Of a stretch of 64,000 nt of DNA, positions 18,929-28,630 are shown piece after piece; position 1 is the first letter of the stretch; each line of letters opens with the position of its first letter. Where the stretch lies: positions 711,800 to 775,799 of the forward strand of contig JBKBQA010000002.1 of NCBI GenBank assembly GCA_046292765.1, written 5' to 3'. Under the pieces are notes generated by a model. It had not been told where the DNA came from and searched no databases. It worked only from the letters and a program-made list of their open reading frames with translations. The position numbers were made by a program, and so were the translations under genes. This DNA comes from PGZG01 sp046292765 (GTDB lineage Bacteria > Pseudomonadota > Gammaproteobacteria > Pseudomonadales > Alcanivoracaceae).

Positions 18929-19507
18929 TTAGCCGAACGGGCCAACCCCGAACAGCAGACGGTGCAGATGGAAGCTGAACGCCGCCCACACAATCAGGCC
19001 AGCCACCACTGCGATGATGTCCCGGCTCACGCCAACTACTGGGTACTGCTTGCCCGTGGCGCGATCGCGCTTGCGGTGAATAATGAAGCCAAGTACCGCC
19101 CAGACAAGAAAGCTGCCGAACAGGATCAGATCATGCAACGCGCCATTGGCAAACAGATGCGCCAGCGCCCAGATCTTGGTGGCCAGCAGCATCGGATGAC
19201 CGACACGGGCCTTGATGCGGGTGCCCGGCACATAGGTGGCCACCAGCAGGATCATCGCCGGTAACATCAGCAGTGCAGCCAGATGCCGGGTCCAGACCGG
19301 GCTCATCCACAACCAGGTCGGCTGCATGCGGGCCTCGCCGTAACCAACCACGATCAGCACAAGGCCAATGAGGGAGATCAGCGCGACCACGCCTTTCCAG
19401 CCCATGGTGCCCAGCTTGGCCACCATGGCGGCGCGGAAGTCCGGCGCCAGCATATTGATGGAATGCACGCCCAGAAACAGAATCAAACCAGCAATCAGCA
19501 ACAACAT
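18929..19507 (-). CDS. NnrU-family membrane protein
   Basis: Membrane protein of 192 residues with about six helices. The N-terminal LILFLGVHSINML and the central MLLATKIWALAHLFANGALHDL (written in part) are typical of NnrU, a family first linked to nitrite/nitric oxide reduction and related to isoprenylcysteine-methyltransferase-like folds. No denitrification genes are nearby, so a role in nitric oxide metabolism should not be assumed. It is separated by 64 bp from the VWA gene upstream. Confidence 0.85.
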   Translation of the reverse strand: MLLLIAGLILFLGVHSINMLAPDFRAAMVAKLGTMGWKGVVALISLIGLVLIVVGYGEARMQPTWLWMSPVWTRHLAALLMLPAMILLVATYVPGTRIKARVGHPMLLATKIWALAHLFANGALHDLILFGSFLVWAVLGFIIHRKRDRATGKQYPVVGVSRDIIAVVAGLIVWAAFSFHLHRLLFGVGPFG

Positions 19508-19571
19508 GACAACCCCATCATCAGAAAAGTAGCAACAGATTACCCCATTCCCCCCTTTAGGGGCGGCAATC

Positions 19572-20750
19572 CTACTTGGAGAGGTATTTCATTGCCTCTT
19601 CGAGGCCTTCGATGGTCAGAGGATACATCTTGTGGTTCACCAGCTGCCGCGTCCAGGTGTTGGTGGTGGTCATATCCCAGCTTCGCCTGGGCTCCGGGTT
19701 CAGCCACACCACCTTGTTCCAGGTGTCCATCACCCGCTGCATCCACGCCGCGCCCGGCTCTTCGTTCCAGTGCTCGACACTGCCGCCAACCGAGTTGATC
19801 TCGTAGGGACTCATGGCAGCATCGCCGATAAAAATTACCTTGTAGTCATTGCCGTACTTATGGAGCAGATCCCACATGGAGACCTTTTCGTCCCAGCGAC
19901 GGCGGTTGTCTTTCCAGACATATTCGTAGATAAAATTATGGAAGTAGAAATACTCCATATGCTTGAACTCGGTCCGCGCTGCGGAAAACAGCTCCTCGCA
20001 CACCTTCACATAGGGATCCATCGAACCGCCCACATCAAAGAACAGCAGCACCTTTACCCGGTTCTCGCGCTCCTGACGCAGGCGAATATCGAGCAGACCG
20101 GCATTCTTTGCCGTTGAGCTGATGGTGCTATCCATATCCAGCTCTTCCGCCTTGCCAGTGCGGGCAAACTTGCGCAGCCGACGCAGGGCCAGCTTGATGT
20201 TGCGGGTGCCAAGCTCAACGGAATCGTCCAGGTTGCGATACTCGCGCTTCTCCCAGACCTTGACCGCCTTCTTGTTACGCGATGGCCCGGTGACTCGCAC
20301 GCCCTCCGGGTTTTCGCCATAGCCTCCAAACGGACTGGTGCCGCCGGTGCCGATCATCTTGTTGCCGCCCTGATGACGTTTGTGCTGCTCTTCAAGGCGC
20401 TTGCGAAACTCGTCCAGAATCTTCTCAAGACTGCCCAGCCCCTGCAGCTTGGCAAACTCCTCGGGGCTCAGATTCTTCTCCAGCTCCTTGCGTAGCCACT
20501 CCTCGGGAATGGCCTTGCTGAACCAGTTCGGATCAACCGCGTCGAGGCCCTTGAAGTAGCTGTCGAAGGCGCGATCAAAGCGGTCGTAATACTTTTCATC
20601 CTTGACCATCACTGCCCGCGACAGATGATAAAAATCATCCATATCCGCAAACGCGAGATGCGCGCCCAGCCCCTCATGCAGGTCCAGCAGCTCGCGCAGG
20701 GTGACTGGCACCTTGTGCTCGCGCAGGGTCTCGAAAAAGCGGATCAGCAC
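19572..20750 (-). CDS. VWA domain protein, CoxE-like
   Basis: Cytoplasmic protein of 392 residues. The VWA domain begins near residue 233 with the metal-site variant DVGGS (239-243) in place of the usual DxSxS, followed by the second and third MIDAS-like regions (FIGDAAMSP). The N-terminal 200 residues are helical and charged. The gene starts at GTG, 4 bp after the AAA+ ATPase gene, and the pair resembles CoxD/CoxE- or NorQ/NorD-type ATPase-VWA partners that insert cofactors or remodel proteins. The client is unknown. Confidence 0.85.
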   Translation of the reverse strand: MLIRFFETLREHKVPVTLRELLDLHEGLGAHLAFADMDDFYHLSRAVMVKDEKYYDRFDRAFDSYFKGLDAVDPNWFSKAIPEEWLRKELEKNLSPEEFAKLQGLGSLEKILDEFRKRLEEQHKRHQGGNKMIGTGGTSPFGGYGENPEGVRVTGPSRNKKAVKVWEKREYRNLDDSVELGTRNIKLALRRLRKFARTGKAEELDMDSTISSTAKNAGLLDIRLRQERENRVKVLLFFDVGGSMDPYVKVCEELFSAARTEFKHMEYFYFHNFIYEYVWKDNRRRWDEKVSMWDLLHKYGNDYKVIFIGDAAMSPYEINSVGGSVEHWNEEPGAAWMQRVMDTWNKVVWLNPEPRRSWDMTTTNTWTRQLVNHKMYPLTIEGLEEAMKYLSK

Positions 20751-20754
20751 AACC

Positions 20755-21597
20755 TCAGCCCTCGCGGCGGCTCATAAAGGCCAGACGTTCCAGCAGCTGC
20801 ACATCTTGCTCGTTTTTCAGCAGCGCGCCATACAACGGTGGAATGGCCTTGCGGGTATCGCGGTTCTTCAGCACGTCGTCCGGGATATCGTCAGACAGCA
20901 GCAGCTTCAACCAGTCAATCAGCTCGCTGGTGGACGGCTTTTTCTTCAATCCGGGTACCTTGCGCAGGTCGAAGAAGATTTCCATCGCCTCCTTGACCAT
21001 CTCGCGCTTGATATCCGGGTAGTGCACGTCGACGATCTTCATCATCGTTTCGGCGTCAGGGAAATTGATGTAGTGGAAGAAACAGCGACGCAGGAACGCA
21101 TCAGGCAGCTCCTTCTCGTTGTTCGAGGTAATGACAATAATCGGCCGCTTGTCCGCCTTGATCATCTGCTGGGTCTCGTAGACGTAGAACTCCATCCGGT
21201 CGAGTTCCTGCAGCAGGTCATTGGGGAATTCAATGTCGGCCTTGTCGATCTCGTCGATCAACAGCACCACCTGGGTGTCGCTCTCAAAGGCTTCCCAGAG
21301 CTTGCCCTTCTTGATGTAGTTGCCCACATCCTCAACGCCATCGGCACCGAGCTGGGAGTCACGCAGGCGTGACACCGCATCATATTCATACAGACCCTGC
21401 TGGGCCTTGGTGGTGGACTTGATATGCCAGGTCAGCAGCGGCAGGTTCAGGGACTCGGCAATCTGCTCGGCCAGCAGGGTTTTGCCGGTGCCCGGCTCGC
21501 CCTTGATCAGCAACGGCCGCTTGAGCGTAATGGAAGCATTGACCGCCATTTTCAGATCGTCGGTGGCAACGTATTTGTCGGTACCCTGAAACTGCAT
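20755..21597 (-). CDS. MoxR-type AAA+ ATPase partnered with CoxE-like VWA protein
   Basis: AAA+ ATPase of 280 residues with Walker A GEPGTGKT, Walker B VVLLIDEIDKAD and sensor ITSNNEKELPDAFLRRC. It is distinct from the MoxR protein at 12479 and closer to the CoxD/NorQ group. ATG 21597 is chosen over the upstream in-frame ATG 21618 because GGAG lies six bases before it. It is the first gene of the minus-strand pair with the VWA gene. Confidence 0.9.
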   Translation of the reverse strand: MQFQGTDKYVATDDLKMAVNASITLKRPLLIKGEPGTGKTLLAEQIAESLNLPLLTWHIKSTTKAQQGLYEYDAVSRLRDSQLGADGVEDVGNYIKKGKLWEAFESDTQVVLLIDEIDKADIEFPNDLLQELDRMEFYVYETQQMIKADKRPIIVITSNNEKELPDAFLRRCFFHYINFPDAETMMKIVDVHYPDIKREMVKEAMEIFFDLRKVPGLKKKPSTSELIDWLKLLLSDDIPDDVLKNRDTRKAIPPLYGALLKNEQDVQLLERLAFMSRREG

Positions 21598-21843
21598 GTT
21601 GTTCTCCGAGAATTTCATTTATTGACCAGAGCACCAGGCAACCAAACCGGCCGGCGTTTTCCGGTGGTTGGCTGATGCACAAAGCGTGTATCGGGGAGCG
21701 ACTGCATCAGTCAACCACCGGAAAACGCCTCACCACCATGCCTTGCCGCAGCTCCACCCGGCCACTTTAACAAGGCCTCCTCTGATGGCAAGGTGAAAAC
21801 CCCCTCGGGACTGAGCAGTCCGGTCAATGGCATAATCCGCGCC

Positions 21844-22560
21844 ATGAACCTGCTGCTGCTCCACCCCGACGACCGCCTCGACACCGGCCTCTGGCGCATT
21901 GAAGACCGCCGGGCCCGGCATATTCGCTCGGTTCTGGGGCTGGTCCCCGGCGACACCCTGCGCGCCGGACTCGCCGGGGGGGCCATTGGCGAGGCAACCG
22001 TGACGGAGGACAGCGAAACCGGCATGACGCTGTCATTCACCGCCTCCGGCAGCCCTCCGCCGCCCCTGCCCGTCACCCTGATACTGGCCCTGCCACGACC
22101 AAAAATGCTTAAACGCATCCTGATCGACGCGGCCAGCCTCGGCATCAAACGCATCGTGCTGCTAAATAGCTGGAAAGTGGAGAAAAGCTACTGGCAGACA
22201 CCGGAGCTGCACCCTGACCTGCTAAGGGAAAAGTTGCTGCTGGGCCTTGAGCAGGCCGGCGACACCGTGATGCCAGAGCTGCTGTTGAAGCCCCGCTTCA
22301 AGCCTTTTGTGGAAGATGAACTGCCTGCGCTGGTGGCGGGTAGCCGCGCCCTGCTCGCTCATCCCGGTGACTACCCGGACATGCCCCTGGCCCTGACCGA
22401 ACCTTGCACGCTGGCCATCGGCCCGGAGGGCGGCTGGACCGATTACGAAACGGGAATGCTGATCGAGTGCGGATTCCACTGCCATCGCTTTGGCCACCGG
22501 ATTCTGCGAGTGGAAACGGCGCTGCCGGCACTGATTGGCAGATTGATGCAGCTACCCTGA
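21844..22560 (+). CDS. rsmE: 16S rRNA (uracil-1498-N3)-methyltransferase RsmE
   Basis: SPOUT-fold methyltransferase of 238 residues that modifies U1498 of 16S rRNA in the 30S subunit. The N-terminal PUA-like part includes RRARHIRSVLGLVPGD. The catalytic part has PRPKMLKRILIDAASLGIK, and the cofactor knot includes AIGPEGGWTDYE and RILRVETA. The start ATG 21844 fits the family. Its stop codon abuts the truA stop with no intervening base, an exact tail-to-tail junction. Confidence 0.93.
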   Translation: MNLLLLHPDDRLDTGLWRIEDRRARHIRSVLGLVPGDTLRAGLAGGAIGEATVTEDSETGMTLSFTASGSPPPPLPVTLILALPRPKMLKRILIDAASLGIKRIVLLNSWKVEKSYWQTPELHPDLLREKLLLGLEQAGDTVMPELLLKPRFKPFVEDELPALVAGSRALLAHPGDYPDMPLALTEPCTLAIGPEGGWTDYETGMLIECGFHCHRFGHRILRVETALPALIGRLMQLP

Positions 22561-23400
22561 CTAGCCGGAGTGCAGGTCGGCCGGCAACCAGGCCGGCCCA
22601 TAGGGCTCCTGTGGCAGGCTGAACCGGTCCGGATAGCCGATGCCAACCAGATACAACCCGTAAGGCGGTGCCGTCGGTGCCGCCACGCTGCGATTACGCG
22701 CTTGCAGCACCTCCCTGACCCAGTCCGGACTTTTCTTGCCGCAGCCCACCGTCATCAAGGTGCCAGCGATGTTGCGCACCATGTGCATCAGAAATGCGTT
22801 CGCCTCGGCCTCGATCACAATCAGGTTCTCACGCTGAAACACCTCAAGCCGATGCAGGGTCTTCACCGGTGTTTTCGACTGACAGTAGATGCCCCGGAAT
22901 GACGTGAAATCATGCTCGCCAAGCAGGTGACGGGCGCCCTCTCGCATCGACGCCACATCCAGCGGCCGGAACTGCCAGCTGACCTGATCAGCGAGCAAGG
23001 CCGGGCGAATCGGGTGATTGTAGATAACGTAGCGGTAACGCCTCGACATGGCAGAAAAGCGGGCATGAAAATCATCGGGCACGGTAACAGCCCAGCGGAT
23101 ACTGATGTCCTTCGGCAGATTACTGTTACCGCCGAACTGCCAGGCCCGCATATCGCGCACCGCATCGCTGTCAAAATGCACCACCTGACCGCAGCCATGG
23201 ACCCCGGCATCGGTGCGCCCGGCACAGATCACCGTGACCGGATGATCAGCCACCTTCGCCAACGCGCGCTCGACCTCCAGCTGCACGGTGGGCACCCCCT
23301 CTTGCTGGGTTTGCCAGCCGCGATAGCGGTTGCCGTTGTATTCGATGCCAAGCGCAATACGGGCCATGGTCCTGATCAGGGTGAAATGCCGGGCGCGCAT
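22561..23400 (-). CDS. truA: tRNA pseudouridine(38-40) synthase TruA
   Basis: Isomerises uridines 38-40 of the tRNA anticodon arm to pseudouridine. AGRTDAGVHG contains the catalytic aspartate (D64 in this numbering). RRYRYVIYN, FTSFRG and MVRNIAGTLMTVG are further TruA blocks. The protein has 279 residues from ATG 23400; ATG 23367 (MARIALGIEYNG) is an equally possible start. As in Pseudomonas, truA follows fimV, but here a terminator separates them. Confidence 0.93.
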   Translation of the reverse strand: MRARHFTLIRTMARIALGIEYNGNRYRGWQTQQEGVPTVQLEVERALAKVADHPVTVICAGRTDAGVHGCGQVVHFDSDAVRDMRAWQFGGNSNLPKDISIRWAVTVPDDFHARFSAMSRRYRYVIYNHPIRPALLADQVSWQFRPLDVASMREGARHLLGEHDFTSFRGIYCQSKTPVKTLHRLEVFQRENLIVIEAEANAFLMHMVRNIAGTLMTVGCGKKSPDWVREVLQARNRSVAAPTAPPYGLYLVGIGYPDRFSLPQEPYGPAWLPADLHSG

Positions 23401-23440
23401 TATGCCCCGAAAGCCGCCGTGCCCGAAACGACTGAGGCAG

Positions 23441-23474
23441 AAACAAAAAGGGCGGCACCGTCACGGTACCGCCC
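23441..23474 (-). terminator. Rho-independent terminator after fimV
   Basis: On the minus strand, arms CGGGGCGGTACCG-type and CGGTGCCGCCC (23464-23474 and 23450-23460) enclose the loop TGA and are followed by TTTTTGTTT. It lies 22 bp past the fimV stop and before truA, so most fimV transcripts should end here. One base pair in the stem is imperfect. Confidence 0.85.
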
Positions 23475-23496
23475 CGATCTGCAGTGTTGCCGAAGA

Positions 23497-26313
23497 TCAG
23501 CCCACTTGCGCGAGCAACTCCTTGGCTTCCTGCTGCTGTTGCGGATTACCCTCGGAGATAACCTCCTGCAGGATATCCTTGGCGCCTTCCGAGTCGCCCA
23601 TGTCGATATAGGCCTTGGCCAAATCGAGTTTGGTGGCGTTCTCGTCGGTGTCACCGAGGAAGTCAAAGTCGTCATCATCGCCGGTCAACGCCTGCTCCAG
23701 CGCTGCCGGAGTGGCGGCGGATGCTGGTGCGGACACCGGCGCCGAGGTCATGGTCGGTTCGTCATCCAGCGACAGCTCGTCCATGTCCAGATCAAGCGCA
23801 TCGCGCTGGACCGTGGCAGCCGGTTGTACCGCTGGCATGCTGACTGCCGTCGGTTCATCCAGTTCGTCCAGAGACAGATCATCCAGTGACAGGTCAATCT
23901 CTTCCGAAGACGGCTTGACCGCCGCTTCGGAGAACTCGTCGCTGACATCGGTCAGGCTGAGCTCACCGAAATCCACATCATCGTCGAGGTCGGCACTGAT
24001 ATCGTCCAAAGCAACTCTGCTGGTGGCCGCCGGAGCGTCATCGAGGTCCAGCGACAATTCGCTGTCGTCATCGAGAGACAGCTCCAGATCATCATCGTCG
24101 TCAAGACTCAGCGCAGCAGAGGTGGTGGTCTTGTCGTCGTCCAGATCAAGGCTCAGGTCGTCATCGTCCAACGACATGGCATCATCGGAGTCCATATCGA
24201 GGCTGAGCTCGTCATCGCCACCCAGGTCCAGACTGATTTCGTCGTCATCCGTAGCCAGTACCGGGGCAGCGGCGGCCGGCTTGTCATCATCAAGACTGAA
24301 ATCAAGCGAACCGAAATCCTCTTCGTCGCCCAGCGACAGCTCCTGCTCGGCAAGCGGAGCGGCAGCGCTCGGCTTGACCACTGGTGCATCAAAATCGGAG
24401 GCCAGATCCATTTCCAGATCATCAAGGCTCGGCTCCTGCTCGCCGCCACCAAGGCGACCACGCAGTGAGCTGATGGCAGCAGCAACCGCAGCGCCGGCAC
24501 CGGCATAACTGGCCGCCTCACGCTCGAAACCGTCACGATCATGCATCTCTGCCAGCACTTCCAGCAGACGCACTTTCAGGTCATCGCGCTGGGGCGCCTT
24601 GTGAATTTCATTGCGGAGGAAGTTCACTGCCTCGGCATGACGACCGTAGGCGGTATAGACGTCCACCTCCTCAAGGGGATCCTGAGCAGATTCGGACGCT
24701 GCACTTGTGGCCTCGTCGTCTTGCTCGTCGTCATCGCCGAAATCCTGTGCGGAGGCGAAGAAGTCATCGTCGCCGGCATCCGACTCGTCGGACTCAGCGA
24801 ATTCATCCTCAACCTGACCGGCTTTCTGGCGATTGCGCATGAACACCATGCCGCCTACCACTGCGGCCAGTACCAGCAAGCCCGCTACGATGTACAGCAG
24901 GTTCGCCATCAGGGTATCCATCAGGGTCGGCTGCGCGGCTGGCGGCGTCACAACGCGCGGACGCTCCGGCGCAGCGACCGGGGCCACTTCGGCAACGGCA
25001 GGTTCGCTGGTTGCTTCACCTTCAGCCAACACTTCACCCTCAACAGGGGTGGCGACCTCGCCATTAGCGGTAGCAACTTCGCCCTCGCCGGTCACTGCAA
25101 CCGGCGCTTCCACCACCGGCTCGATCACGATCGGCTCCGACGGGGTAATCCCCTGAGCTTTCTGCAATTCATTCAGCTGCTGCTGCAGCTGGGCAATCTG
25201 ATCGTTGCGCAGTTTGAGCAGACGCTCGCTGGTCGACACCTGCTCCTGAAGATCCTTCAGGCGGCTCGACAGTTCGCGGTTTTCGCGATTCATGCGATCC
25301 ATGTTCTCGTCGCGAATCGCCAGCTCATTCTGCAGTGCAGAGGCGTCCGCGCTGCCGGCGCCAGCAGTACCCCGGCCAGTGCCAGTGCCCGATACGGCAT
25401 CAGGAGACAGCAGCGTTACCTGCCCCTCGGAAACACCACCCGCAGCACGATCAGTGCGACCGGTGCCAGTGCCATCGAGCTGGGTACGACTCGGCAGGGC
25501 GATCCCACGGGCTTCGAGTTTGGCGCGCCACTCCCGATTTTGCTCAGCCACCTGGGCAATCGCATTGCGAGCACTGATATTACGAATCTCTGCCTCGGTG
25601 GGCATGCGCAGCACAGTGCCTTCACGCACCAGGTTGACGTTGCCGTCGATAAAGGCATCCGGGTTGAGCTGCTGAATCGCAATCAGCATCTGCTGCACGG
25701 AGATGCTGGTAACCGGACGGTTATTGAGCGCGATCCGCCACAGGGTATCGCTGTTTTGGACCACATAGTCCGGACCACGGCGGGTATCAAGATCACGAGT
25801 CTGGGTCGCTACACGGGGCTGGCTTGCGGGCTGTGCCGGAGCGGCAGTCTGAGCCGGCGCAGGGGCGACCGATTGCACGGCCGCCGGAGGAGCGAGCGGA
25901 CGGGAAACCGGTTCCGCGAAGGACGGCGGATCGAGCAGTACGGTGTATTCACGCAGCAGACGGCCGGTCGGCCACATCAATTCGATGATGAAATTCAGGA
26001 ACGGTTCGCGCACCGGCTGGTTGGAGGTAATACGCAGGATGCCATCGCCGTTCGGCTTGAGATCGACCTCGAAATTGAGCTCGTTGAGGAAAAATACACG
26101 CTCAACACCGGCATTCTCGAAGTCCCGCTCGGCACCGAGATTCACCAATAACTCTTCAGTCGTCAGATCGCCGGCATCAAACAGCTGAACCTCCATACTG
26201 AGGGGCTGGTTGAGATAGGAATTCAGCCTGTAATCTCCGACCCCGAGTGCGGATACAAAGCCGGGGGCCAGCATGGCCAGCGCCGTGAGTCCGATACCAA
26301 ATTTTCGGAACAT
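23497..26313 (-). CDS. fimV: FimV-family peptidoglycan-binding pilus assembly protein
   Basis: Protein of 938 residues with a signal peptide (ending near ALG at residue 25), an N-terminal FimV beta domain, a LysM-like peptidoglycan-binding domain (YVVQNSDTLWRIA), a coiled coil around residues 330-385, one membrane helix (about 465-488) and a very acidic cytoplasmic region. That region has many Asp/Ser/Leu repeats of the form LSLDLDDD. The C-terminal TPR-like FimV domain (KLDLAKAYIDMGDSEGAKDIL) is intact. FimV organises polar type IV pilus, secretion and cyclic-AMP functions in Pseudomonas. Confidence 0.93.
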   Translation of the reverse strand: MFRKFGIGLTALAMLAPGFVSALGVGDYRLNSYLNQPLSMEVQLFDAGDLTTEELLVNLGAERDFENAGVERVFFLNELNFEVDLKPNGDGILRITSNQPVREPFLNFIIELMWPTGRLLREYTVLLDPPSFAEPVSRPLAPPAAVQSVAPAPAQTAAPAQPASQPRVATQTRDLDTRRGPDYVVQNSDTLWRIALNNRPVTSISVQQMLIAIQQLNPDAFIDGNVNLVREGTVLRMPTEAEIRNISARNAIAQVAEQNREWRAKLEARGIALPSRTQLDGTGTGRTDRAAGGVSEGQVTLLSPDAVSGTGTGRGTAGAGSADASALQNELAIRDENMDRMNRENRELSSRLKDLQEQVSTSERLLKLRNDQIAQLQQQLNELQKAQGITPSEPIVIEPVVEAPVAVTGEGEVATANGEVATPVEGEVLAEGEATSEPAVAEVAPVAAPERPRVVTPPAAQPTLMDTLMANLLYIVAGLLVLAAVVGGMVFMRNRQKAGQVEDEFAESDESDAGDDDFFASAQDFGDDDEQDDEATSAASESAQDPLEEVDVYTAYGRHAEAVNFLRNEIHKAPQRDDLKVRLLEVLAEMHDRDGFEREAASYAGAGAAVAAAISSLRGRLGGGEQEPSLDDLEMDLASDFDAPVVKPSAAAPLAEQELSLGDEEDFGSLDFSLDDDKPAAAAPVLATDDDEISLDLGGDDELSLDMDSDDAMSLDDDDLSLDLDDDKTTTSAALSLDDDDDLELSLDDDSELSLDLDDAPAATSRVALDDISADLDDDVDFGELSLTDVSDEFSEAAVKPSSEEIDLSLDDLSLDELDEPTAVSMPAVQPAATVQRDALDLDMDELSLDDEPTMTSAPVSAPASAATPAALEQALTGDDDDFDFLGDTDENATKLDLAKAYIDMGDSEGAKDILQEVISEGNPQQQQEAKELLAQVG

Positions 26314-26480
26314 GGTTACGCCCTTTATTTATTATCGACCCCCACCCCGGCCCAGATGGGCTCCCCGGCGGGTCTGTCTTCGGTTGCCTGTTAACCTTGC
26401 GCTGCCTCGCAGACCCGATTCTGTCTCGGTTTTACCGACAAAACCTAGAAACTGCGTCACATAATGTCAGTAAGTATCCA

Positions 26481-27494
26481 TTACAGATAGTCTTTTATCA
26501 ACAATTCCACAATTTGTACACCTTTCAGGGCCGCCCCGTAGCGGACATTGTCAGCGCTGACCCAGAGGTTGAGACCAGTACCATCGTCTGAGCCGGCAAG
26601 CTCCTGAACCCGCAGGTTGTCTGGCTCAAGGTCCGCCGACAGCGCCTGACCCCGCTGCTGATCATCCAGCTCACCGATGCCCAGACCAGCCTGCGCAAAC
26701 CGGGCCAGAGCCTGATCTGCGCCCAACGGCGCCTCACCACGCCAGTTGCACGACACGCTCTGACCAAAGAAGACCGGCACTCTCACTACCTGACACTGGA
26801 CCCGCCCGGCGAGCTGCGGAAACAGCCTTTGCAAGCCAAGACGGGCACTCTGCGCCGGCGCCAGCACACCACTACCACAGGGCTTGACCCCGGCAGTCAG
26901 GGTGACGAAGGCACTCTGGGAGGGGAAAACTTCCGCTTCCGGGTCCTGGCTATTGAGCAGTCGGGCGGTTTGTCGGGCCAGCTCCTCGACACCACCGCGG
27001 CCGGCGGCGGAGGCCGGCAGCAACGCGGTCAGAGTGACCTGCTCGGGCAGCTGATCTTCGAGCAGACAGGCCAGCAGCGGCGCCACTTGAGCGGCGATGC
27101 CGGCGGGCACAGCCACCAGATTGCGCTCACGGACATCGTCCAGCGCCGCTTCATTGATTCCCGGCAGCACTACCGGCACCTGCGGATCCGCCAGCCAGAT
27201 GCCGGACAGGTCCACCACCACGCAGCCCTGCTCGGCGGCAACGGGCGAATACTGGGCACTGGCCGTCGGAGGCACCGCGAACAGGGCAACATCGACACCG
27301 GCAAAATCAAACTGCTCGATATTGGCGACCTTGAGGTAGCCACCCTTGTATTCGATACGCCGTCCGGCGGTGGCATCGGATGCCACCAGGTGCAAGGTGC
27401 CGATTGGCAGCTCACGCTCATTGAGCAGATCCATGATGGCTTCACCCACCAGACCGGTGGCGCCAACCACAGCGACAGAAAAAGAACGACTCAT
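26481..27494 (-). CDS. usg: Usg-like aspartate-semialdehyde dehydrogenase paralogue, catalytic cysteine lost
   Basis: Protein of 337 residues with an intact NADP-binding N-terminus (VVGATGLVGEAIMDLL) and the Asd C-terminal domain. Where active Asd enzymes have the catalytic cysteine in a motif such as NPNC, this protein reads VAVPAGIAAQ, so it should not be catalytic. This matches the Usg family found after asd in gammaproteobacteria (PA3116 in Pseudomonas aeruginosa). It overlaps the asd stop by one base (TAATG). Its role is unknown. Confidence 0.85.
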   Translation of the reverse strand: MSRSFSVAVVGATGLVGEAIMDLLNERELPIGTLHLVASDATAGRRIEYKGGYLKVANIEQFDFAGVDVALFAVPPTASAQYSPVAAEQGCVVVDLSGIWLADPQVPVVLPGINEAALDDVRERNLVAVPAGIAAQVAPLLACLLEDQLPEQVTLTALLPASAAGRGGVEELARQTARLLNSQDPEAEVFPSQSAFVTLTAGVKPCGSGVLAPAQSARLGLQRLFPQLAGRVQCQVVRVPVFFGQSVSCNWRGEAPLGADQALARFAQAGLGIGELDDQQRGQALSADLEPDNLRVQELAGSDDGTGLNLWVSADNVRYGAALKGVQIVELLIKDYL

Positions 27495-28606
27495 TATTGC
27501 TCCAGCAAGATGCGCAGCATGCGCTTCAGCGGTTCAGCAGCGCCCCACAGCAGCTGATCGCCCACGGTAAAGGCGTTCAGATACTGGGAGCCCATATTCA
27601 TCTTGCGCAGGCGGCCAACCGGAACCGTCAGGGTACCGGTGACGGCCGTCGGGGTCAGATCGCGCATGGAATCTTCGCGCGTGTTCGGCACCACTTTGAC
27701 CCATTCATTGGCACTGGCAATGATGGCGTTAATCTCGTCCATCGGCACATCGCGGGTCAGTTTGATGGTCAGTGCCTGACTGTGGCAGCGCATGGCACCA
27801 ATACGCACACAGGTACCATCAAGCGGAATCGGATTGATGCTGCGCCCGAGAATCTTGTTGGTTTCGGCCTGCCCCTTCCACTCTTCCTTGCTCTGGCCGT
27901 TATCGAGCTGCTTGTCGATATACGGCAACAGCGAGCCGGCCAGGGCATGACCAAAGTTGGTTTTGGGCAGATCCTCGCCACGCATGGTCGCGGCAACCTG
28001 GCGGTCAATCTCCAGAATGGCACTGGCCGGATCAGCCAGCTGCCCGGCCACATCCGCATGAATCCTGCCCATCTGGGCAATCAACTCGCGCATGTTCTGA
28101 GCGCCGGCCCCGGACGCCGCCTGATAAGTCATCGACGTGGCCCACTCCACCAGACCGGCGTTGAACAGACCGCCCAGCGACATCAGCATCAGGCTGACAG
28201 TGCAGTTACCACCAACGAAATCCTTGACGCCATTGGCCAACGCGTCATTGATGACCTTGCGGTTGACCGGATCGAGAATGATCACGGCACCGTCCTTCAT
28301 CCGCAGCGCCGAAGCCGCATCAATCCAGTAACCTTTCCAGCCGGCTGCGCGCAGTTTCGGGTAGACATCATTGGTGTAATCGCCGCCCTGACAGGTAACG
28401 ATGACGTCCAGCTTCTTCAGCTCGTCCACGCTGCAGGCATCTTTCAACGGCGGCACATCGCGGCCGATATCCGGCCCCGCCTGACCCACCTGCGAGGTGG
28501 TAAAGAATACCGGCTCAATGTCGCGGAAATCGTTATCTTCGATCATCCGGCCCATCAGCACGGACCCGACCATGCCACGCCAGCCGACAAATCCTACGCT
28601 TTTCAT
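27494..28606 (-). CDS. asd: Aspartate-semialdehyde dehydrogenase
   Basis: Reductively dephosphorylates aspartyl phosphate to aspartate semialdehyde, the branch to lysine/diaminopimelate, threonine and methionine. GWRGMVGSVLM forms the nucleotide site, and C135 in GGNCTVSLMLM is the catalytic cysteine, at the same number as in E. coli. The protein has 370 residues. ATG 28606 is preferred because GGAG lies seven bases before it; the longer frame begins at TTG 28612. It overlaps the Usg gene downstream, and a REP-like repeat separates it from leuB upstream. Confidence 0.95.
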   Translation of the reverse strand: MKSVGFVGWRGMVGSVLMGRMIEDNDFRDIEPVFFTTSQVGQAGPDIGRDVPPLKDACSVDELKKLDVIVTCQGGDYTNDVYPKLRAAGWKGYWIDAASALRMKDGAVIILDPVNRKVINDALANGVKDFVGGNCTVSLMLMSLGGLFNAGLVEWATSMTYQAASGAGAQNMRELIAQMGRIHADVAGQLADPASAILEIDRQVAATMRGEDLPKTNFGHALAGSLLPYIDKQLDNGQSKEEWKGQAETNKILGRSINPIPLDGTCVRIGAMRCHSQALTIKLTRDVPMDEINAIIASANEWVKVVPNTREDSMRDLTPTAVTGTLTVPVGRLRKMNMGSQYLNAFTVGDQLLWGAAEPLKRMLRILLEQ

Positions 28607-28630
28607 ATTCAATCTCCGTTATCTATTACT

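Noticed and set aside
23615..24508. Serine/arginine-rich plus-strand frame and repeats inside fimV as a separate gene or CRISPR
   Set aside because: It is the complement of the Asp/Ser/Leu repeats of fimV; no spacers and no ribosome site.
24541..26151. 536-aa open frame opposite fimV
   Set aside because: Antisense shadow of the acidic and LysM parts of fimV, with no recognisable domains.
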